From NCBI GenBank assembly GCA_013397115.1, contig VWZW01005402.1:66036-130035 (forward strand): a DNA stretch of 64,000 nucleotides. Reading direction: 5' to 3'. The stretch comes from Edolisoma coerulescens (lineage: Eukaryota; Chordata; Aves; Passeriformes; Campephagidae). Every line of letters begins with the position of its first letter. Positions within the stretch are counted from its first letter, which is position 1. Both the position numbers and the translations under genes were made by a program. Shown here one piece after another: positions 57,701-64,000 of this stretch. Below the pieces are notes generated by a model. The model worked only from the letters and a program-made list of their open reading frames with translations, searched no databases and had not been told where the DNA came from.

Positions 57701-60083
57701 CAGGAGCCAGGCCAAAGAGACTCCAGAGGAACAGCATGGACAGCTTAGACTTCCTCAAGTTCCCTTCTGAAAAGGTAAGCAGAGATGTCTCTGGCCTCAG
57801 AGATTGCCAGTGGGAGTCTGCACACAGATTCCAGTTGGTTTGTTGTTGACTGGCTTCGTTTGCAGGGAAATATGCAATTAGCAGATATCACTGGAGTCAA
57901 TGGGATTAACCAAAGAGGGTTTCTAGAGAGCTTGGAGGAGAGGAACAGCTGGTCTGACTAAAAAGGCACTTAACACTCAAAGCTGAAAAGCCACTTCTGG
58001 GCTTTTTTTTTGAAAAGCAGCCCTTTGTTGGAAGGATCATCGTGATCAGCTCAGCCCCTGAGTGGGGCTGTGGCAGGTCCCGGTGCCTGTCACCCCGGTG
58101 GAGTGACAGAGAGGGCAGACACAGGAGAAGGAGCCCTGCAGGAGGCAGAGGGTTTGTTCCAGGGGCTCCAAGGATTGCTTTGCTGCCGGGAATGTCAGAT
58201 CCCAGCAGATCAGCGTTTCCTCCGTGTCCCCGGGGCTGCTCCTGCAGCAGCTGGGAGGCTCCGAGCCCTTCCAGCTACAGGGATCACTGCAGTCTCTCAG
58301 AAAATCCTGCTGGTGCTGCCGAGGGCTCAGCCCTGCCCATTCCCAGAGGAGCTGGCCAGGCCTGCAGCTGTTCTGCCTTTTTGGAATGGTTTTGGCACAA
58401 ATCGTTCACGTTCACCCAGTGCTTTCCAGGCACAGCTCTCCCGAGTGTCCCAGGGAGCATTTCCCCTTTACAGAACTGTCACAGGGAGAAAAAGCTCACC
58501 CAGGCTGGGTGCAGGCAGTCGATGGGAAACAACCTCAGGCTTGAGAGACCATTTAGGTGCCTAAAAATCCCAGTAAATGCTGGGAAGGCCAGGCAAAAGC
58601 TCCTCCCTGATTTAACTCTCTTTGGAAAATAAATTTTGAATGTCCTGATGTATTTTTGTTAATTCTCCCACTGCCCCTTGGCTGTTTTGGCTCTTGCCTG
58701 CTCTCACCAACGTGACTCCATCTCTGGGGTGTCAATGGCAGGGACAGCAGTGCCCAAGGTCAGGGGACATTGGCTCGTGTGTCCTCTTTGGAGCAGCACA
58801 GCCCCGAGGGCTGGCCAGGGGCTTTGCTGATGTGTGACTTGCTGCCAATGCTGTTGGTTTCCTGCTCTTTGCTGTAAAAGCTGAACACCACTCGATAGTT
58901 CAGGCAGGGTTATGGATTTCAGGGGTTTCATGGGGAGGATGGAGCAGGCAGGAGCTGTGGGGTCAGGTGTGAGCACTCCTGTTCCCCCTGCAGTGGTCCT
59001 TGGGGGGATGTGAGTTCACCTCTCCTCCAGAGAGTGTTCTGGATGCAATTCCCCTTCCCTGTCCCACTGTGGCTCACAGGAGCAGGGGGTTACAGCCCTG
59101 GGAGAGGCTCCTTTGCTTTGTGCTGTGCTGTGAGTGAGGAGGTTGTCAGGAGTAAACCCATGGAGTGAACTGTGATCTCTCCAGCATCCTCTCGGTGTTG
59201 TCTCTGCCAGACATGCCTTCTCTTTCTTCTCTGCCAGAGATGCCTTCAAAGCCAGCAAAGCCCCCCTGTTACCACTTCCAGGAGCTCCTGCCCAGTGCCT
59301 CTGCACAGAGTGCTGTGTTGGGGCACAGGGAATGCCCACCTTGGTTCTGAAGCTCCAGCAGATTTCAGGAACACTGCTCCCTGCCCTTCCTGCTCTCTCC
59401 AGGCTCTTACTCCTTCATTAGAGCTCCTCTGGTTTTATCTCCCAGCCTCCTGTTTATTCCTTTGTGTACTAGACTAAAACCTCTTTCTCACATGCTGGGT
59501 TTCACCCTGAAGGTGCTTACGTGCTGTAATTGAGTCATCTCTCCTGATGTCGTGCACTGAGCAGTGCGAGGGCTCCAACCAAGGCACTCTCTAGTTCTGA
59601 TTTATATTCACGTGGCTGCTTTTAAAGGTGTGGGCACTGGCCTGGCTGCACTGGTGCCTTCAACAGCATGCAGGGAAATGAATCTCTCCTTCCTTGTTCT
59701 CACTATTCCTGTCTGGACTCTCTGTCACCTCCCTTTCCCCACAGCTGGGGTGACAATCCTGTATTTCTGTGTCTGTGGGAGCACTGAGCACAAGCCCCAC
59801 ATTAACTGTGCTCCCCTGCCTCTCCTGTTGGCTCCTGCCCACAGAGCTCCAGGAAAACCTGAGGCAGGCAGTTGCTGCAGTGACTGTTTCTTGCTTTCCC
59901 AAGGACCAGAACGGGGACAGCCACCACGTGGGAGAGCTGAAGATCTCAGGAAAGGAGTTCTTGTCGTTACCTGTGAGAACGAAGAAATACCGGGAGCACC
60001 AGTGCAGCTCGGAGAGGAGATCCCAGGGATCGAGTGCATCCCCTCTGGGTGCTGGGGAAGTGCGAGTCCAGGTGCCACAGTCG
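15702..60083 (+). CDS. GPSM1: GPSM1 (AGS3), G-protein signalling modulator 1; partial, 11 exons in window
   Basis: GPSM1 is a cytosolic and cortical adaptor. Its N-terminal TPR repeats bind partners such as NuMA, Inscuteable and FRMPD1. Its C-terminal GoLoco motifs bind GDP-loaded Galpha-i and block nucleotide exchange, which affects spindle orientation and receptor signalling (family knowledge). The exons here, joined in frame, give the TPR array and the linker. Linker stretches GYEAQGARPKR and DQNGDSHH identify GPSM1; as I recall, GPSM2/LGN does not carry NGDSHH. Counting from the exon 2 Met (37963), TPR-type helices run from residue 1 to about 350 and the linker from about 355 to 461. The GoLoco exons lie beyond 64000. 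Exon 1 is damaged by an N at 15750. All introns after the first have GT-AG ends and preserve frame. Confidence 0.95.
15750..15750. other. Single N at the end of GPSM1 exon 1
   Basis: One undetermined base stands between exon 1 coding sequence and a run of ten G. Because the expected last codons and splice donor of exon 1 are absent, it probably stands for more than one missing base, in a stretch that is hard to sequence. Confidence 0.85.
15761..15815. repeat. 22-bp GC-rich minisatellite, about 2.4 copies
   Basis: The motif starting CCAGCCCGGCGTGTGT and ending in six G begins at 15761, 15783 and 15805, giving an exact 22-base period. It starts ten bases after the N at 15750. Further copies may be hidden in the gap, which would explain the failed assembly. 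It lies at the very start of intron 1 or across the end of exon 1. Confidence 0.85.
16661..16688. repeat. (TTTC)n microsatellite in intron 1
   Basis: A pyrimidine-only run of TTTC/CTTT units is seen directly, about six units. It is a simple repeat without evident function. Confidence 0.9.
20629..20644. repeat. Short (TG)n run in intron 1
   Basis: About seven TG dinucleotides stand in a row. The tract is minor and possibly polymorphic. Confidence 0.7.
23681..23800 (-). mobile_element. Ancient MIR/L2-type relic, minus orientation
   Basis: The + strand reads like the complement of a MIR or L2-type tail. It has TTGTTCCTGTTTTCAAGGGG and GGGAAACTCAG, then GCACAGAGGTGGCAAAACTG, then GAATGTCCTGACTCCCACTC. 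The family pattern is ATTATCCCCATTTTACAGATGGGGAAACTGAGGC followed by a segment that ends in CTGACTCCCAGTCC (recalled in outline). The order and spacing fit, with many substitutions. The call rests on pattern memory, not an alignment. Confidence 0.6.
25911..26975 (-). other. Long antisense open frame of 354 codons, probably non-coding
   Basis: This is the longest open frame in the window. It runs antisense to GPSM1 inside intron 1. The translation is rich in Ser, Pro, His and Gln, has no signal peptide or membrane segment at its start, and matches no family I know. No neighbouring exon-like frame was seen. Bird intronic DNA can keep long frames open where TAA and TAG are rare. I record it because of its length but would not annotate it as a gene. 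Confidence 0.15.
29561..29860. promoter_or_regulatory. AT-rich candidate regulatory element in intron 1
   Basis: An AT-rich island in GC-richer intron carries an exact POU octamer, ATTTGCAT, at 29651-29658. It also carries TTAATGAATTAA at 29589-29600, whose core TAATGAATTA is a paired homeodomain P2-type palindrome. More TTAATTA-like cores lie near 29770. It shows no repeat signature. The motifs are seen; an enhancer role is inference, and conservation could not be tested here. Confidence 0.3.
30205..30310 (+). mobile_element. Ancient MIR/L2-type relic, plus orientation
   Basis: The sequence runs CTGACTCACAGCAAGGCATA, then ATTTGCCCACAGAGCCTCAG, then TGCCTGTTTGAAAAATGGGG and TAATTGCTGCC. This follows the MIR/L2 order: a CTGACT-type segment, a GGGCAAGTCA-type segment, CCTCAGTTTCCTCATCTGTAAAATGGG, then TAAT. 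The match is strongest across the CCTCAG to AATGGGGTAAT part. It is a degraded fossil without coding capacity. Confidence 0.62.
33661..33712 (+). mobile_element. CR1 LINE 3' tip, plus orientation
   Basis: CTGGATGATCTTCAATCTCA, CTTCCAACCCCGATTCTGTG and the run after them match the last 50 bases of an avian CR1. The family form is GGATGATCTTTAAGGTCCCTTCCAACCC followed by ATTCTGTG repeats. Only one ATTCTGTG unit remains. The sequence before 33661 may belong to the same element but is too diverged to call. Confidence 0.78.
37724..37820 (-). mobile_element. CR1 LINE 3' fragment, minus orientation, just before exon 2
   Basis: The + strand shows AGAATGGTTTGGGTTGAAAA, GGACCTTAAAGACCATCTCA, TTCCAAACCCCTGCCATGGA and CAGGGACACCTTCCACTTGA. 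This is the reverse complement of the avian CR1 tail and is closer to consensus than the 9311 copy. It ends about 140 bases before exon 2, so its insertion was tolerated next to the splice acceptor. Confidence 0.88.
37962..38183 (+). CDS. GPSM1: GPSM1 exon 2 (first TPR repeats)
   Basis: The exon follows an acceptor TTTTTGGCAG and ends at CCAG before GTGAGT. It starts in phase 2 (last base of an Arg codon) and encodes MEASCLELALEGERLCKAGD and onward to LYHKHDLTLA, followed by a split Arg. The two helical repeats each show the G-x-x-Y/F and A-x-x-x-x pattern of TPRs. The segment LSAIYSQLGNAYFYLKEY is nearly identical to mammalian GPSM1. The Met at 37963 is internal in the full protein. An upstream in-frame ATG at 37909 lies in the intron and should not be used as the start. 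Confidence 0.96.
38184..38622 (+). other. GPSM1: GPSM1 intron 2
   Basis: A GT-AG intron of 439 bases (GTGAGT to TTGTAG), phase 2. I see no other feature in it. Confidence 0.92.
38623..38758 (+). CDS. GPSM1: GPSM1 exon 3 (TPR repeat)
   Basis: The exon runs from the acceptor CTTGTAG to AAG before GTAATG. It completes the split Arg and encodes TIGDRIGEAKASGNLGNTLK, then ILGQFDEAVVCCQRHLDISR and EQGDK (about residues 75-119 from the exon 2 Met). The GNLGNTL signature is that of the GPSM family TPRs. The exon ends in phase 0. Confidence 0.96.
38759..39028 (+). other. GPSM1: GPSM1 intron 3
   Basis: A phase 0 intron of 270 bases, GTAATG to CCCTTTAG. No other feature is seen. Confidence 0.92.
39029..39171 (+). 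CDS. GPSM1: GPSM1 exon 4 (TPR repeat with inserted loop)
   Basis: It encodes VGEARALYNIGNVYHAKGKH, then LSWNTAQDPGYLPQEVKDTL and QKASEYY, with a Glu split across the next junction. A loop of about 20 residues separates the two helices of this TPR. The same extended repeat, with a SWN-x-A-x-D-PG pattern, is known in mammalian GPSM1 and GPSM2. The donor is GTAAGT. Residues about 120-167 from the exon 2 Met. Confidence 0.96.
39172..40298 (+). other. GPSM1: GPSM1 intron 4
   Basis: A phase 2 intron of 1127 bases, GTAAGT to TTTCAG. No gene, repeat or site can be supported in it. Confidence 0.9.
40299..40422 (+). CDS. GPSM1: GPSM1 exon 5 (TPR repeat)
   Basis: After completing the split Glu it encodes RNLSLVKELGDRAAQGRAYG, then NLGNTQYLLGNFSEAIAFHK and E. 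This is near identical to mammalian GPSM1 over its whole length. It holds the end of one TPR and the first part of the next (about residues 168-208). The donor is GTAGGA, weaker than its neighbours. It ends in phase 0. Confidence 0.96.
40423..41155 (+). other. GPSM1: GPSM1 intron 5
   Basis: A phase 0 intron of 733 bases, GTAGGA to GCTGCAG. Nothing else is recognised. Confidence 0.9.
41156..41271 (+). CDS. GPSM1: GPSM1 exon 6 (TPR repeat)
   Basis: It encodes RLAIAKEFGDKAAERRAYSN, then LGNAHIFLGRFDISAEYY and a split Lys (about residues 209-247). KEFGDKAAERRAYSNLGNAH is shared with mammalian GPSM1. GC content is higher here than in the first TPR exons. Donor GTAAGT, phase 2. Confidence 0.96.
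41272..41484 (+). other. GPSM1: GPSM1 intron 6
   Basis: A short phase 2 intron of 213 bases, GTAAGT to CCTGCAG, with no other feature. Confidence 0.92.
41485..41640 (+). CDS. GPSM1: GPSM1 exon 7 (TPR repeat)
   Basis: After completing the split Lys it encodes KTLQLSRQLKDQAVEAQACY, then SLGNTCTLLQDYEKAIEYHL and RHLVIAQELGD with a split Arg (about residues 248-299). The repeat is almost the same as in mammals, with Cys at a position I recall as Tyr in human (NTCTLL against NTYTLL). Donor GTGAGG, phase 2. Confidence 0.96.
41641..43263 (+). other. GPSM1: GPSM1 intron 7
   Basis: A phase 2 intron of 1623 bases, GTGAGG to TTCTGCAG. It contains an A/T homopolymer patch near 42158-42180. No gene or named repeat is seen. 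Confidence 0.9.
43264..43372 (+). CDS. GPSM1: GPSM1 exon 8 (last canonical TPR repeat)
   Basis: After completing the split Arg it encodes VGEGRACWSLGNAYISLGSH, then EQALHFARKHLEISQE (residues 300-335). ACWSLGNAY is a GPSM-family signature. Donor GTAAGA, phase 0. Reading through the donor continues only to a stop after 43441, so splicing is needed. Confidence 0.96.
43373..45928 (+). other. GPSM1: GPSM1 intron 8
   Basis: A phase 0 intron of 2556 bases, GTAAGA to CGCTGCAG. No gene, RNA or repeat could be supported in it. Confidence 0.9.
45929..46055 (+). CDS. GPSM1: GPSM1 exon 9 (end of TPR domain and start of linker)
   Basis: It encodes IGDRSGELTAQVNMAQLRAA, then LGLGPGDEDVGAAHPYSGYE and AQ, with a split Gly. 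The first half is the last TPR-like helix pair. The second half, rich in Gly, Asp and Ala, differs from the mammalian linker until GYEAQG, which is conserved. Donor GTGAGT, phase 1. The exon is GC-rich. Confidence 0.94.
49388..49465 (+). mobile_element. Probable MIR-type relic, plus orientation
   Basis: TAACTGCTGTGATGTTGGGC, ACGTCTTTGATTTCGGTTTC and CCCGCACACGTGCAATGGGC follow the MIR core order. That order is a GCTGTGTGACCTTGGGCAAG-like part, then CCTCAGTTTCCCCATCTGTAAAATGGG. Many positions differ. The family call is tentative. Confidence 0.45.
53339..53412. repeat. Polypyrimidine tract in intron 9
   Basis: About 70 bases are almost pure C and T, including a T run of about 15 and CCCCCTCCCCC, interrupted only by a few G. 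Such tracts can form unusual DNA structures. No splice acceptor exon follows it that I can recognise. Confidence 0.7.
54105..54172. repeat. Direct repeat of a CACATGT-CAGCT motif, two copies
   Basis: CACATGTCAGCTTGAT at 54105-54120 recurs as CACATGTTCAGCTCGAT at 54156-54172, with one inserted base and one substitution. Each carries a CACATG E-box. ATCAAAG, a TCF/LEF-type core, overlaps the first copy at 54098-54104. This suggests a small binding-site cluster. Confidence 0.55.
55866..56046 (+). mobile_element. CR1 LINE 3' fragment, plus orientation
   Basis: GGGGCTGCCCAGGGAGTCAC, CACCCCTGGAGGGGTTCAAG, GACTGGACGTGGCACTCGGT, GGTCTGGTTGACAAGGTGGG and GGCCTTTTCCAATGTGAATG follow the avian CR1 tail in order. 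The terminal ATTCTGTG units are decayed. It is sense with respect to GPSM1 and lies 1.7 kb before exon 10. Confidence 0.88.
57704..57774 (+). CDS. GPSM1: GPSM1 exon 10 (linker)
   Basis: A 71-base exon completing the split Gly and encoding ARPKRLQRNSMDSLDFLKFP, then SEK. It matches the human linker part GARPKR...DLLRLPLE as I recall it. A similar basic-Ser-Met, then Leu/Lys pattern occurs in GPSM2. The basic cluster followed by Ser could be a phosphorylation target, which is inference. Acceptor TTTTGCAG, donor GTAAGC, phase 0 at the end. Confidence 0.93.
57775..59903 (+). other. GPSM1: GPSM1 intron 10
   Basis: A phase 0 intron of 2129 bases, GTAAGC to TTTCCCAAG. No gene or named repeat is seen. 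The frame open at 58042-58632 (196 codons) shows no known domain. Confidence 0.88.
59904..60083 (+). CDS. GPSM1: GPSM1 exon 11 (linker before the GoLoco motifs)
   Basis: It encodes DQNGDSHHVGELKISGKEFL, then SLPVRTKKYREHQCSSERRS and QGSSASPLGAGEVRVQVPQS (residues 402-461). QNGDSHH, LPVR-x-x-KY and VRV-x-VP match the mammalian GPSM1 linker, which leads into the first GoLoco. The exon uses the first of two AGs six bases apart (AAG/GACCAG); using the second would drop Asp-Gln. The donor after TCG is GTAGGA. Without splicing the frame stops three codons later. Other frames on both strands also stay open across this exon. Confidence 0.93.
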
Positions 60084-60239
60084 GTAGGAAGATGATTTTT
60101 ATCTCCACTGCTGATCTGGGAGTTCCTCATGTTTGTTTTTACCTCATTTCCAGCCTGGTGTGGGGGTGGTGGTGGGGCCTTTGGGCTGGAGAACAGAGTT
60201 TGTTTGTAGCTCTGCTCTGTTTGCTGGCTCTGGGGGCAG

Positions 60240-60320
60240 CTGTGGGCAAATCCTGCTGCCTCTTTGAGCCTCAGCATCACTGTCCCTTTGGCAGAGCAGT
60301 GGTACCAGTCTCCATCACAA
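60240..60320 (+). mobile_element. Possible MIR-type relic
   Basis: CTGTGGGCAAATCCTGCTGC and CTCTTTGAGCCTCAGCATCA resemble the MIR part GGGCAAATCACTTAACCTCTCTGAGCCTCAG. The expected AAAATGGG segment is not clear. Weak call. Confidence 0.3.
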
Positions 60321-62540
60321 ACTGGTCTGTGGGGGATTGGCCCTTGGTGCTGATATTTGTGACCTTCTCTGAGGGACAGGAGTCTAGAGCTGAGCTTGGC
60401 TGAGTTTAGGATTGTCAGGACGTGATGCCTTGAATTCCAGAAAAGCACAGCAGTGTGGGTGCCTTGTGGAGCTGATTTGATCAGCTCCTGGGGCTCAGGA
60501 GGAGTGGGGATTGGTGCCTTCAAAAACCAGAGCCCTTCCCAGGTCTTTGGTGAGCGACCAAAAGTGCTGGTTGCCTTTGCCAAATGTGGGTGTTCCACCT
60601 CGTGTTCTGATCACACTGACGGTCAGCGTGCAGAGTGGTCTCTTAGAATTCACCAGAGATGGTGGAAAGCATCATCCAGGAGCTTTTCTTTGGAAGCAGC
60701 AGAGGTGGAGCTCATTTCAAGAGCAGGAGCTGGCCCTGGTGTTGGTGTCCAGGCTCCTGGTCCTGGGGAGCTCTGATCAGCCTGTGCTTGGCTCCCTGGA
60801 GGATGCTGAGGATCCATGTCCTGGGAAGCTCCCCAGGTGCCTTTTGCTGTTTTTAGCCTGACAATTCCTGCTGGCTTTGGGCCCTTCCCTTCCGGTTGTG
60901 TCGATGTTTGTTGTGACACATGGCAAACACAAATACTGGGGAGCTTTCCTGCAGCTGTGCTGGGTTTGTTCCCAGCCCTGGAAACGGGGCTCACACCCAC
61001 AACGATGGCACGTTTCTGGCTCGTGGGAGGGGGCTTGGAGATGTTTGAACTCAGTGATCTCAAGTGAGAAGCCCCAAATCCTCAGCTTGTTGCCAGGAGA
61101 GACGAAGCGTAACGGGAAAGATCAATGATCTCATGGGTGCTTGGAAGTATTTAGGTTTTTGCTTTACACCGAGTCTCTAACACACTATCACAGTTCTGTG
61201 AGCATGCAGTGATTCCAGATGGAATAAATCCAAGCCAGAAAAGATAGGCCTATTTTTTTTTTTTTCCTTGGCATTTAAGAAAAGCAAAATTAAATATTTT
61301 CATGCTGGGTGAGAAAGAGTTGGAGCTGCAGAGCTTGGGATGAAGCCTGGCTGTGGAATGGGGATGCTTGAAGGTGTTTCTAGCTCTGAGTCCTTTGTTC
61401 CTCATCTGTGGATCATGGGGAGAACAGATCCTGCTGTACCTGTGTGCCTGAGTGTGTGGACAAATCCCTTTTTTACCACAGACATTCCTGAATTTCAGTT
61501 CTCTGGCCACTGGAGACCGAATTTTTACACCAACTGGGTTTTTCTTTTTTTTTAGACTTCTCTGAGGTCATTCTTCACTCCCAACAGTGCTCGTGGAAAT
61601 GGTCTGCTGGGAAAAACATTTCCTGCAGCTCACCGGTGCAAACATGATCATTGAGAAGGAAAACAAAGCTCATCTGAGCCAGAGAGGAGCCAGCAGCATG
61701 GGGGCACACAAGGCAATACAAAAGCAGAAAAAAAACCTCACTTCTGCCAGAAATAGCCTTGTATTTTTAACTCAGACATTCAGCCAGAGACCAAACAAAA
61801 GCCACGCTCCATTAAGAGCTGGGAGAAGCATTCCTTAGGAGTGTAGCTGTGGATCCATGGGCTGCAGCTAAAAAAGGGCTCCGTGGGGCTTTGCCAGGCA
61901 CTGGTGAGCCCTTGGCAGCGCAGGTGGGGTTTGGGGAGTGGCCAGAGGGCTCTGTGGTGGCCGTGGGGGACACGGCGGGGTCACTGCAGGGCAGTTCTGG
62001 GTGCTGGTGCTCCCAGCTTTGCCAGGCTGACTCTGCAGCATGGGCCAGACCTCAGAGTGTTTGGAGTCAACGTCGTCCTGTGGGTTTTGCCAAGAGCAGA
62101 GCAGCCCCGCTGTGTTCTGCTGTTGCAGGGGAGTTGAAAGCTGCAATTCCATCGATGGGAGCCTTTGTAACCAAAGGTAGCAAACCCCACCCAAATGGAG
62201 AGAAGCTTTTCCTGGTCAGGCTGTTCAGACAATTCCCCCAGATTGCTCATTTTGCGAGGGGAAAAAGCAAAAATTCCCTTTAATCCATTGGTAAACCACG
62301 AGTCCTTAATTAGAGGTGAGCTCTAAAGGTTGATCTGAGGGGCTTTTCTGGGGTGCCACAATCTCTGCTCTCCCATGGCCGAGGAGAACCCAGGCTGTGT
62401 GCAGGGAAAAACTCATCCCAGGACTCCCAGGTCCAGTGATGTAACCCATGGATGAGCCCTGCTGTCAGCACAGCCCCTGAGCTCCATCCCAGGGGGCTTC
62501 TGCAGCCGGGCAGGTCCCGGGACAGGGAGGTCCTGGGGGT

Positions 62541-62733
62541 GAAGTGCCTGACTCAGAGCTCCTGGATTCGACACCCATCCCCTGCCTGTTGTTTACCTCC
62601 CTCTTCCCCATCGTGTGATGGGGTAATGCCGCTTGCCTGCCTCCCCCGGGGAGGTTACAGAGGCGTGATGATGGCTGTAAAGTTGCTGGAGCTGGGGATG
62701 GCAGGAGCCGTGGTGGTTGTTATTAGCATTGGT
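62541..62733 (+). mobile_element. MIR/L2-type ancient repeat, plus orientation, nearly full length
   Basis: About 190 bases follow the family in order. They include CTGACTCAGAGCTCCTGGAT then TCGACACCCATCCCCTGCC, and CTCTTCCCCATCGTGTGATG with GGGTAATGCC. After that come GGGGAGGTTACAGAGGCGTG, TGTAAAGTTGCTGGAGCTGG and GGTTGTTATTAGCATTGGTG. The last part matches the TGTAAAGCGCTTTGAGAT ... TTATTATTAT tail seen in old amniote MIR/L2 copies. It is the most complete relic in the window. Confidence 0.68.
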
Positions 62734-62792
62734 GATGATGCTGCTAATTACCGAGCTGCTGGGAAACTCCCCATGGGAGGAGGCGGCGGCGG

Positions 62793-62816
62793 AGGGGAGG
62801 GGAGGGGAGGCAGGGA
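62793..62816 (+). other. Potential G-quadruplex tract
   Basis: Three GGGG runs separated by single A, then GGGAGG-type spacing to another GGG, fit the G3+N1-7 quadruplex rule on the + (non-template) strand. It is preceded by GGCGGCGGCGG. Function is unknown. Confidence 0.55.
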
Positions 62817-64000
62817 AAAGTGAAGTGAGCAGGGCATGGAGAGGAGCCTGTCCCTTCTGGCAGCTCTGTTGGGCCCTGAGAGGAGGGCTCAGGCTGCGGG
62901 GAAAGCCGTGGGGATGCTGGCATGGATGGGAGAAGCCATGGCCCAGGTGCTGCGGAAGGTAGGAGAGCGTGGCAGGTCCCCCCTGTGCCTCAGACCCGGC
63001 TGCCACTGCTGTGCAAGAGGCTGGTGTTGAAGGTGATGCTCATGCAGGAGGCTCCTGTCCCTGCTGGGGCAGAGAGGGGCTTCCTTACCCTTCCCTGAAG
63101 CAGAGGAATTTCCCAGCCGTGGCTGGTGGTCGCTGGGAGGAGAAGGAGCAGCCCTGCCAGGGTCTGGGGATGAGCAGGGACAGGGTTGTGCTCACCTGAG
63201 AGCCCAGGGGTGCAGCTGGGAACACTCGGGGCTGTGAGTGCCTGGCTCCCCACAGCAAACCTGGCTTTGGTCTGGGAGAAGCTGGTGAGGGTGAGGTGTT
63301 TCTGGCCACGTTTTTGCTCTGTTGCAGCAGAGCCCTGAGCAAAAGTGGCTGCGTTAGAGCTCGGTCCCCGTGCCTGCAGTTGTGGGCAGCCAGATCCAAG
63401 TCCCTCCAAATCCCTCCCTGGGACTCGTGCACTGCACACCTTCTGAGTTTCCTCTCTTTTCAAAGGAACATCAAAGCAGAGGTTTTGTACTACATGAAAC
63501 TTGCAGACATCAAAGGCTTGCTCATAAATTTAACCCCTCTCTCCACTGTGGTGACGGTCAGAACGCTCCAGCTCAGGATTGACTTGGTAGCAGATGTGTT
63601 TTAGGGGGTTATTGGAAGGTTACTGGAAGGATGGGATTTTTCTAACACTTCAGAAATACCAGAGATTGTGTCCCTCACCCTCCTCTGTGCAAAAAGGAGA
63701 GGGCCCATGGAAGAAAGGGGCTGTGTATTCTGGAAAAGACTTCCTGGGGACCTGCCCCAATTCTGTGTTTAAGGTCAGCACTGAGCTGAAGTCTTTGAGG
63801 TCGATGGGACTGAGCAGGAGCCAAAGTTCAAGGGCTAAAACCCTTTATTGTGTCAAGGTCCAACAGCTGGAGCAAAACCCACGGAGCGAGGTAAGGCTCA
63901 AACCCACCCCTCTCTGGATCTGTGCTCTGGAAATGCTCCTGATCCTCTGGGCTCTCCCCTTCCCAGGCAGTGATTCCTTTCTCTCCTCCTGTCCCCCACC

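Larger units (their letters stand above)
46056..57703 (+). other. GPSM1: GPSM1 intron 9 (11.6 kb)
   Basis: A phase 1 intron, GTGAGT to TTTTGCAG, dividing the TPR-coding exons from the linker and GoLoco-coding part. It holds a MIR-like relic (49388-49465), a possible regulatory block (53280-54345) and a CR1 tail (55866-56046), listed separately. I see no gene in 46056-49387, 49466-53279, 54346-55865 or 56047-57703. Frames up to 212 codons occur on both strands without known domains. Confidence 0.85.
60084..64000 (+). other. GPSM1: GPSM1 intron 11, running past the window edge
   Basis: The intron begins GTAGGA. I searched for the GoLoco exon pattern (EE-C/D-FF-D/N-L/M-L/I and a later DDQR) on the + strand and did not find it, so the next exon lies beyond 64000. 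Contents are a weak MIR-like patch (60240-60320), a T run near 61250-61265, a well-preserved MIR/L2-like relic (62541-62733) and a G4-forming tract (62793-62816). Nothing else was recognised. Confidence 0.8.

Noticed and set aside
37962..60083. Identification as GPSM2 (LGN) instead of GPSM1
   Set aside because: QNGDSHH, GYEAQGARPKR and the AARR exon 1 end fit GPSM1. GPSM2 differs in the linker as I recall it.
62836..63030. Frame starting MERSLSLLAALLGPERR as an alternative first exon of a short GPSM1 form
   Set aside because: It reads like a signal-type peptide by chance. No splice donor in the proper phase or match to known short forms could be shown.
60084..64000. GoLoco exon in the right flank
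   Set aside because: No frame contains the FF-x-L-L/I plus DDQR pattern.

Overview
This is a stretch of vertebrate nuclear DNA, almost certainly from a bird. Coding sequence occurs as short exons with GT-AG introns. The recognisable interspersed repeats are worn CR1 LINE tails with the avian-type 3' end. Repeat density is low, and the encoded protein is close to mammalian GPSM1. The exact species cannot be read from the sequence; a GC-rich microchromosomal setting is plausible.

The only gene I can support is GPSM1 (G-protein signalling modulator 1, AGS3) on the + strand. Its promoter lies in a CpG island (about 15440-16080). Coding exon 1 starts at 15702 and is cut by a single N at 15750, so its last codons and splice donor are missing. 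After a 22 kb intron, ten further exons follow at 37962-38183, 38623-38758, 39029-39171, 40299-40422, 41156-41271, 41485-41640, 43264-43372, 45929-46055, 57704-57774 and 59904-60083. All are bounded by GT-AG and all keep the reading frame. They encode the whole N-terminal TPR array and most of the linker. The C-terminal GoLoco motifs, which bind Galpha-i, are not found before 64000, so the gene runs off the right edge. From the exon 2 Met (37963) 461 residues are covered.

Layout: 1-15440 is apparently intergenic, with a 19-N gap (5621-5639), a CR1 tail (9311-9513), an ancient CR1 fragment resembling turtle copies (13911-14022) and a possible regulatory cluster (8190-8470). 15440-16080 is the CpG island with exon 1. 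15751-37961 is intron 1, holding MIR/L2-like relics, CR1 tails and an AT-rich element with an octamer site. 37962-46055 is the compact TPR exon cluster. 46056-57703 is intron 9, with a possible regulatory or alternative-promoter block (53280-54345) and a sense CR1. 57704-60083 holds the linker exons, and 60084-64000 is the start of intron 11, with a well-preserved MIR/L2-like relic.

No RNA gene, CRISPR array, intact transposon or second protein-coding gene could be supported. I saw no obvious novel multi-gene system. The observations most worth a second look are the broken exon 1, the palindrome in the promoter, the preserved ancient repeats and several possible non-coding regulatory blocks.
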